This document shows, one piece after another, positions 50,377-59,351 of a stretch of 64,000 nucleotides of DNA (the stretch's first letter is position 1; the number at the start of each line of letters is the position of its first letter). Source of the DNA: an uncultured Oscillospiraceae bacterium (GTDB lineage Bacteria; Bacillota; Clostridia; Oscillospirales; Acutalibacteraceae); contig CASEMN010000003.1 of NCBI GenBank assembly GCA_949289045.1, positions 119,682-183,681 on the forward strand, read 5' to 3'. The notes beneath the pieces were generated by a model, which did not search any database, was not told the DNA's origin, and worked only from the letters and a program-made list of their open reading frames with translations. Both the position numbers and the translations under genes were made by a program.

Positions 50377-52545
50377 TTATAAAACTTTCTGAGGCTTTCC
50401 GCCGTAAAGTCCTTTTTCAAATTCTGCACGGTATTCTTTATCATCTACGGAAACTTTTATAGTTCTGCTCTTTTGATCAGGATTGCCTACATAAATTTCC
50501 TTATTTTCGCCGGCACAGTACATGAGAGTGCAGGGCTTATTTACCTTTATAACTTCTCCATTTGGCAGACTTAGCTCTCCCGCCTTATAAAATACCGCCT
50601 GAAGCATTTCATCTTCGCTATGCCATACAGCCTGTATTTTTTCTGTATTGCTCAAGGTTTTTATTACGGGATTTTCGCTGTATAAAGCAGTTTTTTCAGG
50701 AGTTGTATTCATAAGAACGGTATAGTAGTAGGATGCATCCTTAGGCTTAACACCGTGAGAAATACCGATTTCAAAAATATTTCCGCTGTAAATTTTACTC
50801 TGTTCACGTGTGCTGATTTTCGTTATATCACCACTTCTATGTTCAGCTGTAACTACTAAAGGAGATGAAGAAATATATCCTACCGAATTATTATACACCC
50901 ACTTCATATCACCGGACAAACTGGAAATACCTGTTTTTACATCAGTTTCTTTTCCATTGATAAAAGCCAATGCGCCATCGGTAAGCTTTGTCTGATTTAT
51001 GCAGGTGTAAACCTCTTCCCCTTTACGGCTTGTAATACCCGCTCCGAGACAGACAACACCCTCATCAAACATAAACCAGGCTTTTTTTGCCTTAACTGAG
51101 TTATCGTTGTAATCGAGACAGCTCATGCCCTCTTTTCCGTTTGAAACTCCGCCTACAAAAGCGGTTTTGCCCATTCTCGTATAGGTTTCATCTCCGCCCA
51201 CAGGAAGATATCCCTGAAGTGTAGTGGTTCCCGGAACACGGTTCCAGTTCCAAAGAGGCATAATTCCAAAATATTCGTCGCCGTAAACATTGAACATTGT
51301 GGCACCTGCTCCGAGATAATGTCCCAAAACATTTTCTCCGTTAAGAGCCTCACTGTTTTTAGTACGCTTGCTGGCGCTTCGCACTGTAGCCATATATCCG
51401 CTGCCGTTATACACCTGATAGTCGTTTGTCCAAAAATATTTGTGTCCTCCGGCGCCTTTATCATTTTCAGCAGTTCTGTTTTCTACAATATACTGAAGGT
51501 CTTCTTTTCGTTCAGTCTCTGGATACTGCAGAAGTATATTGCACGCTTCCATAACCTGATTATGTATTCCGTAAAGACCGTCATTTCTCACTATGCCTCT
51601 TCCGCTGGCGTTTATGTCACGGTATTCGCCCCTCATTGCGTACTGCATACCGTCAATAATAAAATCAGCATAGTTGTTTATATTCTCTTCCGGAAGAGCA
51701 AACTGTGTACCCTCAGTATATTTAAGATATGTGTTAACTCCGTCACAGAAAACTTCTCCGTAACCGCCTAAATAAAGCAAATCAAAATGCTGCTGAAAGC
51801 TCATATCCGCCTTTATTCCCTCAAGGTCATATTTATGAGCAAAAAGCTTGTGATTTGGAAAAACTCTTATTTCATTTATCATAAGGTCACGTAAATACAT
51901 TAGGGTTTCTCCATCGCCTTTTATAACTGCCACCGTCATATTTGAAACAACTTTATCAGTCAGATTGCCGCCTGTTGATTCCACGGTTCTCTCTTTTACC
52001 TTTTTAGGCTTTACTTCATCCTTTAAAGATGCGCCTTCAAGCTCACCTATAAGTTTATTGACATATTCTTCTTCGAGGCCTTTATGCTCAAAGAGCATTA
52101 TATCCTTTAAAACGGCCACTTTGCCTATATCGTTATGCCACCAGTTCCAGTCGCAGTAAAAGCCTTTATCTGACCAGAACCTCAAGGCTAAATTTATGCT
52201 GTTTATAAGTTCTTCGTTCATGTACCATTTGTTTTCAGGACTATATGCTGCCTTTGTCATTTTTAAAACATTTTCAAGGTGCTCTATGGGATGCCAGGTA
52301 TCCTGCTTTTCCGAATAGTAATCCACCGATTTAAATGAACCGTCTTTCTGTAAATCAGAAAGCTGCTGCGACGGATCAATCTCCTTATCATATAAATCGT
52401 TTCTCATTCTGTCACGCATAATTTCCACATCTCCGTTATCTTCCCAGTTATAAACTTTTATCTGCACTTCATTGGAAGTACATCCGGCAAAAGCCACAAC
52501 AAGCATTACAATTACAAGGAAAACCGAAATATATTTACGTCCCAT
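50377..52545 (-). CDS. PL8-family hyaluronate/chondroitin-type lyase, lipoprotein
   Basis: Extracellular enzyme cleaving glycosaminoglycans such as hyaluronan or chondroitin by beta-elimination. Residues 1-20 form a lipoprotein signal with lipobox AFAGC. The toroid carries WNWWHNDIGK with catalytic Asn, the His of MSFQQHFDLLY and Tyr of GGYGEVF; the beta-sandwich starts near LNGENVLGHYLGAGATMFNVYG, as in PL8. Length 722 residues is normal. Upstream of, and co-directional with, the heparinase-like gene: surface cleavage followed by intracellular breakdown is inferred. Xanthan or alginate lyase activity also occurs in PL8. Confidence 0.88.
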   Translation of the reverse strand: MGRKYISVFLVIVMLVVAFAGCTSNEVQIKVYNWEDNGDVEIMRDRMRNDLYDKEIDPSQQLSDLQKDGSFKSVDYYSEKQDTWHPIEHLENVLKMTKAAYSPENKWYMNEELINSINLALRFWSDKGFYCDWNWWHNDIGKVAVLKDIMLFEHKGLEEEYVNKLIGELEGASLKDEVKPKKVKERTVESTGGNLTDKVVSNMTVAVIKGDGETLMYLRDLMINEIRVFPNHKLFAHKYDLEGIKADMSFQQHFDLLYLGGYGEVFCDGVNTYLKYTEGTQFALPEENINNYADFIIDGMQYAMRGEYRDINASGRGIVRNDGLYGIHNQVMEACNILLQYPETERKEDLQYIVENRTAENDKGAGGHKYFWTNDYQVYNGSGYMATVRSASKRTKNSEALNGENVLGHYLGAGATMFNVYGDEYFGIMPLWNWNRVPGTTTLQGYLPVGGDETYTRMGKTAFVGGVSNGKEGMSCLDYNDNSVKAKKAWFMFDEGVVCLGAGITSRKGEEVYTCINQTKLTDGALAFINGKETDVKTGISSLSGDMKWVYNNSVGYISSSPLVVTAEHRSGDITKISTREQSKIYSGNIFEIGISHGVKPKDASYYYTVLMNTTPEKTALYSENPVIKTLSNTEKIQAVWHSEDEMLQAVFYKAGELSLPNGEVIKVNKPCTLMYCAGENKEIYVGNPDQKSRTIKVSVDDKEYRAEFEKGLYGGKPQKVL

Positions 52546-52663
52546 TTTATCCCTGCTTTCAGACGGACTTTCATCCAGAGTATAACAGAACCGCAAAGGA
52601 AATTATATATATTTTTTGCTTAAAACAAAGTATAAATTGGCAATATCGCCATGAAATATATAT

Positions 52664-52699
52664 AAAAATCAGAAAGCCCGGATTTACTCCGAGCTTTCT
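52664..52699 (-). terminator. Terminator of the VTC/beta-helix operon
   Basis: Twelve-base stem with one mismatch (52671-52682 with 52688-52699), minus-strand GATTTTTATA follows. Confidence 0.8.
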
Positions 52700-52740
52700 A
52701 ATTAAATCTATATAAACGGGCCTAACGTATAGGGAAAGTT

Positions 52741-54567
52741 TTACATCCTTCCACCCATACCGCCGACTCCGGGTGCTGCTCCACGATCTCCTCCGCCGGG
52801 CATTGCCCCTCCCATACCGGAAGATGAACCATAAACAAGACTGTCCATAGTTACCGATACAGTACTGCTGCCTGCAACGAGGGTATATTCAGAGCCTTCT
52901 GTTATTTCAGGACAGCTTATAATTACTGAGTCATAAGCCTTTTCTGCTTCCCATGAAATAAATTCATTGCCGCTGCTGTCTTTTAAAGTTATGGTACTTC
53001 CCGCCTGCTGAGAGTTAACTGTTACCATCATTGTACCCTGAGTAGAGGAAGAAGAAAAATTCTGCGCCATCTGGGAAGCTCCCGTGGCAACAAATACGCC
53101 GCCGGTTATTACAGCTTCTGAACCGTAATCAAGAGCACCGTTTCCGCCGTTATCAGGTCCTGACAATACAACCTTTCCACCTGAAATCTCAAGACTTCCG
53201 TTTGAATCTATTCCGTCTCCGGAAGCATCTATATTAAGTGTTCCTCCGGAAATTTTAATATACATTTCGGAGTCTGAAGCTTCGGAAAAGCTGTCGCCAG
53301 TATATGGTCCTGCAAAACCGCTCTCATCGTTTCCTCCCGCCGCATTTAAGCCGTCATCAGAGGCAACTAAAGTTATCTCTCCACCGGATATATCTATATT
53401 TAAGCCCTCGATACCTTCATAACTTTCCGTGATATTCATAGTGCAATCCGCAATCGAAACATTTGAATCGGCGTGTACTCCGTCATCGCCAGTAGCTATA
53501 GTGTAAGAGCCGCCGTTTATTTTAATGTTTGAGTTTGAATGGAGCCCGTCATCGGCAGAATTAATATTAAATGTTCCGCCGTAAAGAAGTAAATCTCCTC
53601 CGGCTTTTAATCCTTTCATGCTGGCTGTATCGTCGGTTTCATCGGTAGTAGAAGAAGTCGTTTCACCGGGTCTGCCAAAAGACTGCATACTATCCTGATG
53701 GCTTTCACCGTTTTCGCTGCCTCCTCCGGCAGTCAAAGTATATTCTCCGCCGTTTATCTGCAAATAATTTTCGGCACTTATTGTGTCACCGTCAGAGTTG
53801 ATACTAAAAGTACCATCGGCAATATATACAAAGCCCAAAGTTGCATCGTCAGTGTTCTCAGCGTGTATTCCGTCCTTACCGGAAGTTATATTAAATGTAC
53901 CTGCAGCAATTCTTACACTGTCTTTTCCGGAAAGAGCATGGCTTGCAGAGGTTATATTATAAGTTCCGCTTGTAAGAACGAGGTCATCTTTAGACACTAT
54001 ACCGTGACCTGCCTGAGCATTTATAGTTAAAGTTCCCGCTCCGTTAAGGGTAAGATCCGATTTTGCGAAAATTACGCTGTCAATATTGTTTTCGTCAATG
54101 GCGCTGTACTGCCCGCCGTTTGTAAGAGTATTTTCTGTATTGGCAGCAGTTGTTATAAACACTTTATCCCCTTGGGGAACATATATAACCGCAGAGCTTT
54201 CACTGGTAATATCTGCTCCGTCAAGAACAAGCTGCACCTTTTCGGTATCGGCAATATTTACTATTATCATACCGTCATTGAGAGTACCGGAAAGTATATA
54301 AGTGCCTTCAGCGGTAATTGTAACTGTTGAACCCGAAACCTGGACGATATCGGAATCACAGGACGCTGTATCGCCGTTAAGAGAAATAGAAACTGCCGTC
54401 GTTTCATCGTAGCCTATTTCCATATCTCTGTCTGTAAACATATCGGATGTATCCATCTGTGAGGCTGATGAATCTGTTTCAGTTGGCTCTAAATCGGTAT
54501 TGCCCGAACAGCCCGACAACATTATCATCACCACCATAAGAAAGACAAATATTTTTATTTTTTTCAT
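52741..54567 (-). CDS. Surface lipoprotein with repeated beta-helix (Cthe_2159/DUF4353-like carbohydrate-binding)
   Basis: A 608-residue exported protein: lipobox LSGC near residue 20, a Ser/Thr/Asp-rich tether, then about 20 turns of a right-handed beta-helix. Repeats of the type GG-(S/T)-x-(T/N)-I-x-(S/T)-(G/A)-D-D-G-(L/V)-H-(S/A)-(D/N)-(S/N) recur between about 220 and 460. The C-terminus is Gly/Met/Pro-rich (GGAMPGGGDRG). It matches the clostridial Cthe_2159-like family, known to bind acidic or cellulosic polysaccharides. Last gene of an operon with DUF4956 and VTC-domain genes, a set seen repeatedly in Clostridia. Confidence 0.85.
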   Translation of the reverse strand: MKKIKIFVFLMVVMIMLSGCSGNTDLEPTETDSSASQMDTSDMFTDRDMEIGYDETTAVSISLNGDTASCDSDIVQVSGSTVTITAEGTYILSGTLNDGMIIVNIADTEKVQLVLDGADITSESSAVIYVPQGDKVFITTAANTENTLTNGGQYSAIDENNIDSVIFAKSDLTLNGAGTLTINAQAGHGIVSKDDLVLTSGTYNITSASHALSGKDSVRIAAGTFNITSGKDGIHAENTDDATLGFVYIADGTFSINSDGDTISAENYLQINGGEYTLTAGGGSENGESHQDSMQSFGRPGETTSSTTDETDDTASMKGLKAGGDLLLYGGTFNINSADDGLHSNSNIKINGGSYTIATGDDGVHADSNVSIADCTMNITESYEGIEGLNIDISGGEITLVASDDGLNAAGGNDESGFAGPYTGDSFSEASDSEMYIKISGGTLNIDASGDGIDSNGSLEISGGKVVLSGPDNGGNGALDYGSEAVITGGVFVATGASQMAQNFSSSSTQGTMMVTVNSQQAGSTITLKDSSGNEFISWEAEKAYDSVIISCPEITEGSEYTLVAGSSTVSVTMDSLVYGSSSGMGGAMPGGGDRGAAPGVGGMGGRM

Positions 54568-54579
54568 TTTCTCAGCTCC

Positions 54580-55275
54580 TTAAAGCTCGTAAACATTAGT
54601 CTCCTGCTTAGAGACTGTTATTTCAAGATTTCCGTTGCGGCAGCGGAGCTTATCAATAAGCTCTTTCTCTTTTGCCCCAGTGCGAAGAGTAAGATTATAA
54701 GTTAAGCGAAACAGGCTGCCCATGTTTGTGGTTTTTACCTGGACAAGCTCCCATTTTGAAGCGTATTCGTTAAGCAAGTCTTCAAATACTCCCGTATAAT
54801 CAAGATCTTCGGGAATTGTAATATGCAAAGTTTTATAAAGAGCGGATTTTTTTCCGATACCAAAATCAAAGCAGCTGTAAATAACGCTTACTATGCTCAG
54901 TACAACGGAAAACAAAACCGCATAAGCTATATATCCCATACCGCATATTAAGCCTGCACCCATTGCAAGAAAAATTGCCCCTATTTCACGGGCAGTTCCC
55001 GGTACAGAACGGAACCTTACAAGACTAAAAGCTCCCGCCACGGCAACTCCGGCTCCCACGTTTCCGTTTACCATCATAATTACTACGCATACCACCGCAG
55101 GAAGAAGCGCCAGCGTTGCCGCAAAGCTTTTGGTACACCGTGTTTTAAATGCATACAGTGCGGCAATTATAAGACCTACAACCAGTGCGCCGCCTACACA
55201 GATTAAAAAATTACTTACTGATATTACATCAGTCAAACTTGTATCAAAAATTCCTTTAAATATATTTTCAAGCAT
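54580..55275 (-). CDS. DUF4956 membrane protein
   Basis: A 231-residue protein with four membrane helices (about 20-42, 50-70, 75-95, 108-130) and a cytoplasmic C-terminal domain (from about 145). The conserved loop AGAFSLVRFRSVPGTAREIG is the mark of DUF4956. Members sit next to VTC-domain proteins and often next to CotH or beta-helix proteins. Function unknown; a membrane partner of the VTC protein is plausible. It overlaps the VTC gene by 8 bases, with GGAGGG upstream of its ATG. Confidence 0.9.
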   Translation of the reverse strand: MLENIFKGIFDTSLTDVISVSNFLICVGGALVVGLIIAALYAFKTRCTKSFAATLALLPAVVCVVIMMVNGNVGAGVAVAGAFSLVRFRSVPGTAREIGAIFLAMGAGLICGMGYIAYAVLFSVVLSIVSVIYSCFDFGIGKKSALYKTLHITIPEDLDYTGVFEDLLNEYASKWELVQVKTTNMGSLFRLTYNLTLRTGAKEKELIDKLRCRNGNLEITVSKQETNVYEL

Positions 55276-55975
55276 CTTTTAGCCCTCCTGAAATAATTGC
55301 TTTATAAGCTGTTCCGTATTTTGAAAATGAAGTTTTAAATATGTGCTCCTGAGAAAGAAAATGAGTCATCCAAAGGGGAACGGCTCCGGATGTTTTTATC
55401 TCCATGAGAACCTTTCCCGGTTCAAGCACCGGAGTACCATAAACCTGCTCTCCAAGAGAAAGTGCATTTTGTCTGAAGAGTATATTTTCATCAAAAGTCA
55501 CTCTGAAATCTCCCCCGTCACGGGAATAATAAGCCTCACGCTCATAAGAGAGAAATACGGCAGGCTTCAGGGTATGGTAATAATCACGAAAATAATCTAT
55601 CTCCTTAGCAATCTGTGAGTGTACGGGGAAATCCACACCGCTGCAAAGACATTCCATAGCCTGCTCACGGGGCAGGACAATCCTCCTTTTATATACAACA
55701 GATTTATATTTCTTTTTAAGCTCCACAAAAGTGGGGTCATCGGCTCCGGCAGCTCCGTAGCTTCTGAGCCTTAGTTTTTCCTTGTAAAGCGGCCTTTCAA
55801 GAGAACGGCGTATAAGCCTGTAATTATCTGTATCAAAATAGATATTCCTTATTGTTGTACGGCCGTATTTATCAATAGCCATATAAGGCTCCATAGCTTT
55901 TAAAATTTTTTCCTTTTGCTCTTTTGTAAGCATATATTTAAGCTCATAGCGTTTAAAAACGTTTTGATATTTCAT
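55268..55975 (-). CDS. VTC-domain (polyphosphate polymerase-like) protein
   Basis: A 235-residue protein consisting of the VTC tunnel domain, which in yeast Vtc4 makes polyphosphate from ATP. Typical features: FKRYELKYMLTKEQ at the start, IRNIYFDTDNYRLI, basic strand KEKLRLRSYG, FVELKKKYKSVVYKRRI and MEIKTSGAVPLWM with tunnel Arg/Lys/Glu residues. Bacterial members are short and lack the membrane part; here DUF4956 may supply it. First gene of the operon, divergent from a two-component system. Real activity in bacteria of this group is not established to my knowledge. Confidence 0.9.
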   Translation of the reverse strand: MKYQNVFKRYELKYMLTKEQKEKILKAMEPYMAIDKYGRTTIRNIYFDTDNYRLIRRSLERPLYKEKLRLRSYGAAGADDPTFVELKKKYKSVVYKRRIVLPREQAMECLCSGVDFPVHSQIAKEIDYFRDYYHTLKPAVFLSYEREAYYSRDGGDFRVTFDENILFRQNALSLGEQVYGTPVLEPGKVLMEIKTSGAVPLWMTHFLSQEHIFKTSFSKYGTAYKAIISGGLKDA

Positions 55976-56201
55976 TCCTATTCCTCCTTTATGTCACTGA
56001 TTTTAAACTGCGTACCCTAAATGAACCTTAAAGTTTGAAAGTTTTTTTATTTTTCTTGTTCCGCTATGGAGTCGGAATAGTATATAATATTTTTATAGTT
56101 TAATGGGCTTAGTTTTAGTTTCAATTAAAGTTAAGATGATAAATTTGACATATGGAAGAATTTAAGCAGATTATTAAACATTTAAAGGCAGGGAGAATTT
56201 T

Positions 56202-56875
56202 ATGAGACTTTTGCTCGCTGAAGATGAAAAATCCCTCTCGAAGGCAATAGTTACCATTTTAGAGAGGAACAATTATTCCGTTGATGCGGTTTATGATGGT
56301 TTAGAAGCTCTCGAATATCTTGACTCCGACACCTACGACGGACTTATTCTCGATGTAATGATGCCTAAAATGGACGGAATTACCGTACTAAAAAAATAAG
56401 GGAAAAAGGCAGCAATATTCCCGTACTCATACTCACCGCAAAATCTGAAATTGACGATAAAGTTCTCGGCCTTGACAGCGAAGCAAACGACTACCTTACA
56501 AAACCCTTCAATACCCGTGAACTTTTAGCAAGAATCAGAGCTATGACCAGAACCAGCACGGTACAGACAACAAGTATACTGACTATGGGAAATATCTCTC
56601 TTAATACAGCTACTTTTGAGCTTTCATCACCCGGCGGTAGTTTTCGCCTTGCAAATAAAGAATTTCAGATGCTGGAACTGCTTATGCGAAACGCCGGACA
56701 CCTTATTTCAACAGAGCGATTTATGGAAAAAATATGGGGATATGACAGCGACGCTGAAATAAGCGTTGTATGGGTATACATTTCATATCTTCGTAAAAAA
56801 CTTACAGCTTTAGGCGCAAACGTGCAAATTAAAGCCGCAAGAAATGCAGGTTATTCTTTGGAGGAAGTAAAATGA
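56202..56875 (+). pseudogene. OmpR-family response regulator, frameshifted at an A-run
   Basis: The receiver domain starts normally (acidic pocket AEDEK, phospho-acceptor Asp51 in LILDVMMPKMDG) but stops at 56397-56399 after codon 65. One base more in the run of seven A residues at 56390-56396 would give LKKIREKGSNIPVLILTAK and read on into DYLTKPFNTRELLARIRAM and a complete winged helix (from about 56550: FRLANKEFQMLELLM, YISYLRKKL) to 56875. The repaired product would be 224 residues, the normal OmpR size. It overlaps the kinase gene by 4 bases. Sequencing error, slippage-controlled switching or real loss are all possible. Confidence 0.85.
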
Positions 56876-58104
56876 TTAAAAAGCTGAGAATCAAGCTTAT
56901 AGCGGTTTCAATGATTTCTCTGTTTACGGTGCTTTTTGTAATTGCCGGTACTATTAATCTTACAAACTATATCGGAGTTATTAGAGATGCCGACAGTATT
57001 CTTTCTATTTTAGCTGAAAACAACGGAGTTTTTCCAAAAACAGAAGTTCCTCCCGGAAGCAAAGAATTACCTGAACACAGTTTCCGTTCTCCTGAAGTCC
57101 CCTATGAATCCCGTTATTTTTCTGTTCTTCTGGACAGCAGCGGTTCAGTTATCTCAGTAGACACAGGAAAAATAGCGGCAGTTGACACTTCAGAAGCTAT
57201 GGAATACGCTCAAAAAGCGATGGCAAAATCAAAAGATACAGGCTTCATAGGAAACTACAGATATATAAAACAGATATCCGAAAATGAAACAAGAGTGATT
57301 TTTCTCGACTGTTACCGTGGAATTTCAACTTTCCGTTCATTCCTTCTCACAAGTATAAGCGTTTCTTTTTTCGGTATGCTGGCAGTATTTATTCTTATGA
57401 TTTTACTGTCTGAAAAAATAGTAAAGCCAATTTCAGACAGCTACGAAAAACAGAAACAGTTTATTACCGACGCAGGCCATGAAATTAAAACGCCTCTTAC
57501 AATAATTGATGCCGATGCAGAAATACTTGAAATGGATTACGGCGAAAACGAGTGGCTCAAAGATATACAAACGCAGGTTAAACGTCTTACTTCTTTAACA
57601 GAAGACCTCACTTTTCTTTCTCGCATGGAAGAGGGAAATGGATTACAAGAAATGATAGACTTCCCCCTTTCCGACGTAGTAAGCGAAACTGCACAGTCCT
57701 TCCAAGCCCCCGCCAAGACCCAGAATAAAAACTTTTCAGCAGACATTGAGCCCATGCTCTCTTTTTGCGGAAACGAAAAGGCTATCCGCCAGCTTGTTTC
57801 AATCCTCCTTGACAACTCCCTTAAATATTCCCCAGACGGCGGTGATATTTCTATAAGCCTTCAAAAACAAAACAAAAGCATATCTCTTAAAGTGTATAAC
57901 ACAGCGCAAAATATCGACACCGAAAACCTTGAACGCCTATTCGACCGTTTTTATCGCAGCGATAAATCCCGCAACTCTGAAACGGGTGGTTACGGAATAG
58001 GTCTTTCAGTGGCAAAAGCCATTGTTGCCTCCCACAAAGGTAAAATTACCGCCTCTTCAAAAGACGGTAATTCCCTTACTATAACGGTAACTCTGTCATC
58101 TTAA
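56872..58104 (+). CDS. Two-component sensor histidine kinase
   Basis: A 410-residue membrane kinase: helix 1 at about 8-30, extracytoplasmic domain 31-155, helix 2 at about 158-180, short linker, then HisKA with His203 in DAGHEIKTPLT, N-box LLDNSLKYS, G1 region and GGYGIGLSVA. All catalytic motifs are intact. It is co-transcribed with the response regulator and divergent from the VTC-DUF4956-beta-helix operon, which it may control; its signal is unknown. Confidence 0.93.
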   Translation: MIKKLRIKLIAVSMISLFTVLFVIAGTINLTNYIGVIRDADSILSILAENNGVFPKTEVPPGSKELPEHSFRSPEVPYESRYFSVLLDSSGSVISVDTGKIAAVDTSEAMEYAQKAMAKSKDTGFIGNYRYIKQISENETRVIFLDCYRGISTFRSFLLTSISVSFFGMLAVFILMILLSEKIVKPISDSYEKQKQFITDAGHEIKTPLTIIDADAEILEMDYGENEWLKDIQTQVKRLTSLTEDLTFLSRMEEGNGLQEMIDFPLSDVVSETAQSFQAPAKTQNKNFSADIEPMLSFCGNEKAIRQLVSILLDNSLKYSPDGGDISISLQKQNKSISLKVYNTAQNIDTENLERLFDRFYRSDKSRNSETGGYGIGLSVAKAIVASHKGKITASSKDGNSLTITVTLSS

Positions 58105-58181
58105 ATTTTATAGAGCTCCCTTTTCCTAACGCCATATTGTCACAGTCACATTTAAATAAAGCACAAAAAAGCAAAAATCCC

Positions 58182-58210
58182 TTGCAAATTATCTTTATAT
58201 TATTTATAAT
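58182..58210 (+). promoter_or_regulatory. Promoter of tRNA-Thr
   Basis: TTGCAA (58182-58187), 17 bases, TATAAT (58205-58210), 25 bases before the tRNA. Confidence 0.85.
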
Positions 58211-58235
58211 GTTATGCGGTACTCAAAACCGCCGT

Positions 58236-58311
58236 GCTACTGTGGCTCAGTTGGCAGAGCAGCTGATTCGTAATCAGCAGGTCGCCGGTTCGAATCCGGC
58301 CAGTAGCTCCA
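58236..58311 (+). tRNA. tRNA-Thr (anticodon CGT)
   Basis: A full 76-base cloverleaf with encoded CCA: acceptor GCTACTG/CAGTAGC, D-arm GCTC..GAGC with TTGG loop, anticodon arm GCTGA-TTCGTAA-TCAGC (anticodon CGT, 58269-58271) and a T-arm with loop TTCGAAT. It reads ACG codons. Its terminator follows at once. Confidence 0.95.
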
Positions 58312-58347
58312 AAAGAGTCTGAACGCAAAATACGTTCAGGCTCTTTT
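58312..58347 (+). terminator. Terminator after tRNA-Thr (copy 1 of a duplicated sequence)
   Basis: Stem AAAGAGTCTGAACG with CGTTCAGGCTCTTT (one mismatch), TTTTC follows. Nearly the same sequence recurs at 59314-59351. Confidence 0.88.
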
Positions 58348-58375
58348 CTTTTGCTCGTATGAAGATAATAAACAT
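58312..58375 (+). repeat. Direct repeat, left copy (partner 59314-59376)
   Basis: About 63 bases covering the terminator and the AT-rich sequence beyond it match 59314-59376 with only scattered differences. The two copies bracket the XRE/membrane-protein pair, placing the left copy against the 3' end of the tRNA gene, as after insertion or duplication next to a tRNA. Confidence 0.75.
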
Positions 58376-58537
58376 ACCGACGCACCTTATTTATACAGCT
58401 GCCTCAGTTTCTATAAAAAAACTGTCCTATTGATAATTGTAACGAGCAACTTAATAAGTATACGTTTAAAATAAATTATCGATTTTGGGAATCATTAAAT
58501 ATAAACGTAATCCAAAAACAATTTATGTCATATATAC

Positions 58538-58566
58538 TTGACATTTATTAAAATATATTGTACTAT
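58538..58566 (+). promoter_or_regulatory. Promoter of the XRE/membrane-protein pair
   Basis: TTGACA (58538-58543), 17 bases, TACTAT (58561-58566), 12 bases before the ribosome site. Confidence 0.8.
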
Positions 58567-58589
58567 TTATTTGGAAAGGAGGGATTCTC

Positions 58590-58808
58590 ATATCTCGCAA
58601 TCTAAAAATCAAAATGGCACGCGCTGAACACGACATGACTCAAAAAGCCCTTGCCGAGGCAGTAGGAATATCCCGACAAACTATGAACGCCATTGAGCAG
58701 GGCGACTACAATCCTACCATAAAGTTGTGTCGTGCAATATGTAAAGTATTGGGAAAATCACTTGATGAACTTTTTGGAGAGGATGACGAAGATGAGCAAG
58801 AAAAATAG
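58590..58808 (+). CDS. Small XRE-family regulator, apparent ATA start
   Basis: A single HTH domain (RQTMNAIEQGDYNPTIKLC) of the YozG/Cro type, about 72 residues. The frame with good family similarity begins I/M-SRNLKIKMARAEHDMTQ; the codon at the expected start (58590) is ATA, placed 6 bases after GGAGGG (58578-58583). The first ATG (58614) is 30 bases from that ribosome site and would delete the first eight residues. Either an unusual ATA start is used or ATG was mutated. It overlaps and is coupled to the membrane protein gene. Confidence 0.8.
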   Translation: MSRNLKIKMARAEHDMTQKALAEAVGISRQTMNAIEQGDYNPTIKLCRAICKVLGKSLDELFGEDDEDEQEK

Positions 58809-59268
58809 TACTCAATGCAACTTGGATGAAATGCAGCAATTAACCGTACTTAAAACAGCTAAAAAAACTCTCGGATTGACTTTTTGGTGTTTATTTGCAG
58901 TTATTGTAATCCAAGTTTGTCTTACCCTTTCATTAAAACAGATTGCAGGAGAGATAGTTGTCTTTTTTGTTCTTTGCATTTATCAGTTTATTGCTTATGT
59001 AAAAAACGGTATTTCAGACCAAAAGCACTCGGCTACAGCAAAGAAAAACGCTGTTACAAGTTTTATCTCTTTTTTAATAATGCTTTTTGCAGCTGCAATA
59101 ATTCCCATTATTCACCCTGCGATTCTTTCTACTAAATATATTCTCATAATGTTAGCACTTGCAACGCTTGTTTTCATCTGTACCTTTGCATTATCCGAAA
59201 CTTTAAGGAGAGCAATTGCCAAAAAGCGTAACATTCTGGATAATCCCGAAGAAGACGAAGATGATTGA
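58792..59268 (+). CDS. Four-helix membrane protein paired with the XRE regulator (DUF6773-like)
   Basis: A 158-residue protein with four hydrophobic helices (about 28-48, 50-70, 90-110, 115-137), an N-terminal NLDEMQQ segment and an acidic tail (NPEEDEDD). Small XRE regulators paired with such membrane proteins are widespread in Firmicutes; this one is most like the DUF6773 group. Function unknown. The ATG at 58792 overlaps the regulator stop by 17 bases with GAGAGGAT upstream. Confidence 0.75.
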   Translation: MSKKNSTQCNLDEMQQLTVLKTAKKTLGLTFWCLFAVIVIQVCLTLSLKQIAGEIVVFFVLCIYQFIAYVKNGISDQKHSATAKKNAVTSFISFLIMLFAAAIIPIIHPAILSTKYILIMLALATLVFICTFALSETLRRAIAKKRNILDNPEEDEDD

Positions 59269-59313
59269 ATTAAAAAATAAACAACATGACTGATTGAAAT
59301 AAACTTGACTTAC

Positions 59314-59351
59314 AAAGAGTCTGAACGCAAAACATGTTCAGGCTCTTTTTC
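59314..59351 (+). terminator. Terminator after the membrane protein (copy 2)
   Basis: AAAGAGTCTGAAC..GTTCAGGCTCTTTTT, almost the same as the tRNA-Thr terminator; 45 bases after the stop. Right copy of the direct repeat (59314-59376). Confidence 0.88.

Noticed and set aside
53100..53960. CRISPR-like regular repetition
   Set aside because: The regular signal is from the beta-helix repeats of the surface lipoprotein; no constant direct repeat with unique spacers is present anywhere in the window.
58137..58322. 61-codon frame across tRNA-Thr
   Set aside because: It is the translation of the tRNA gene itself.
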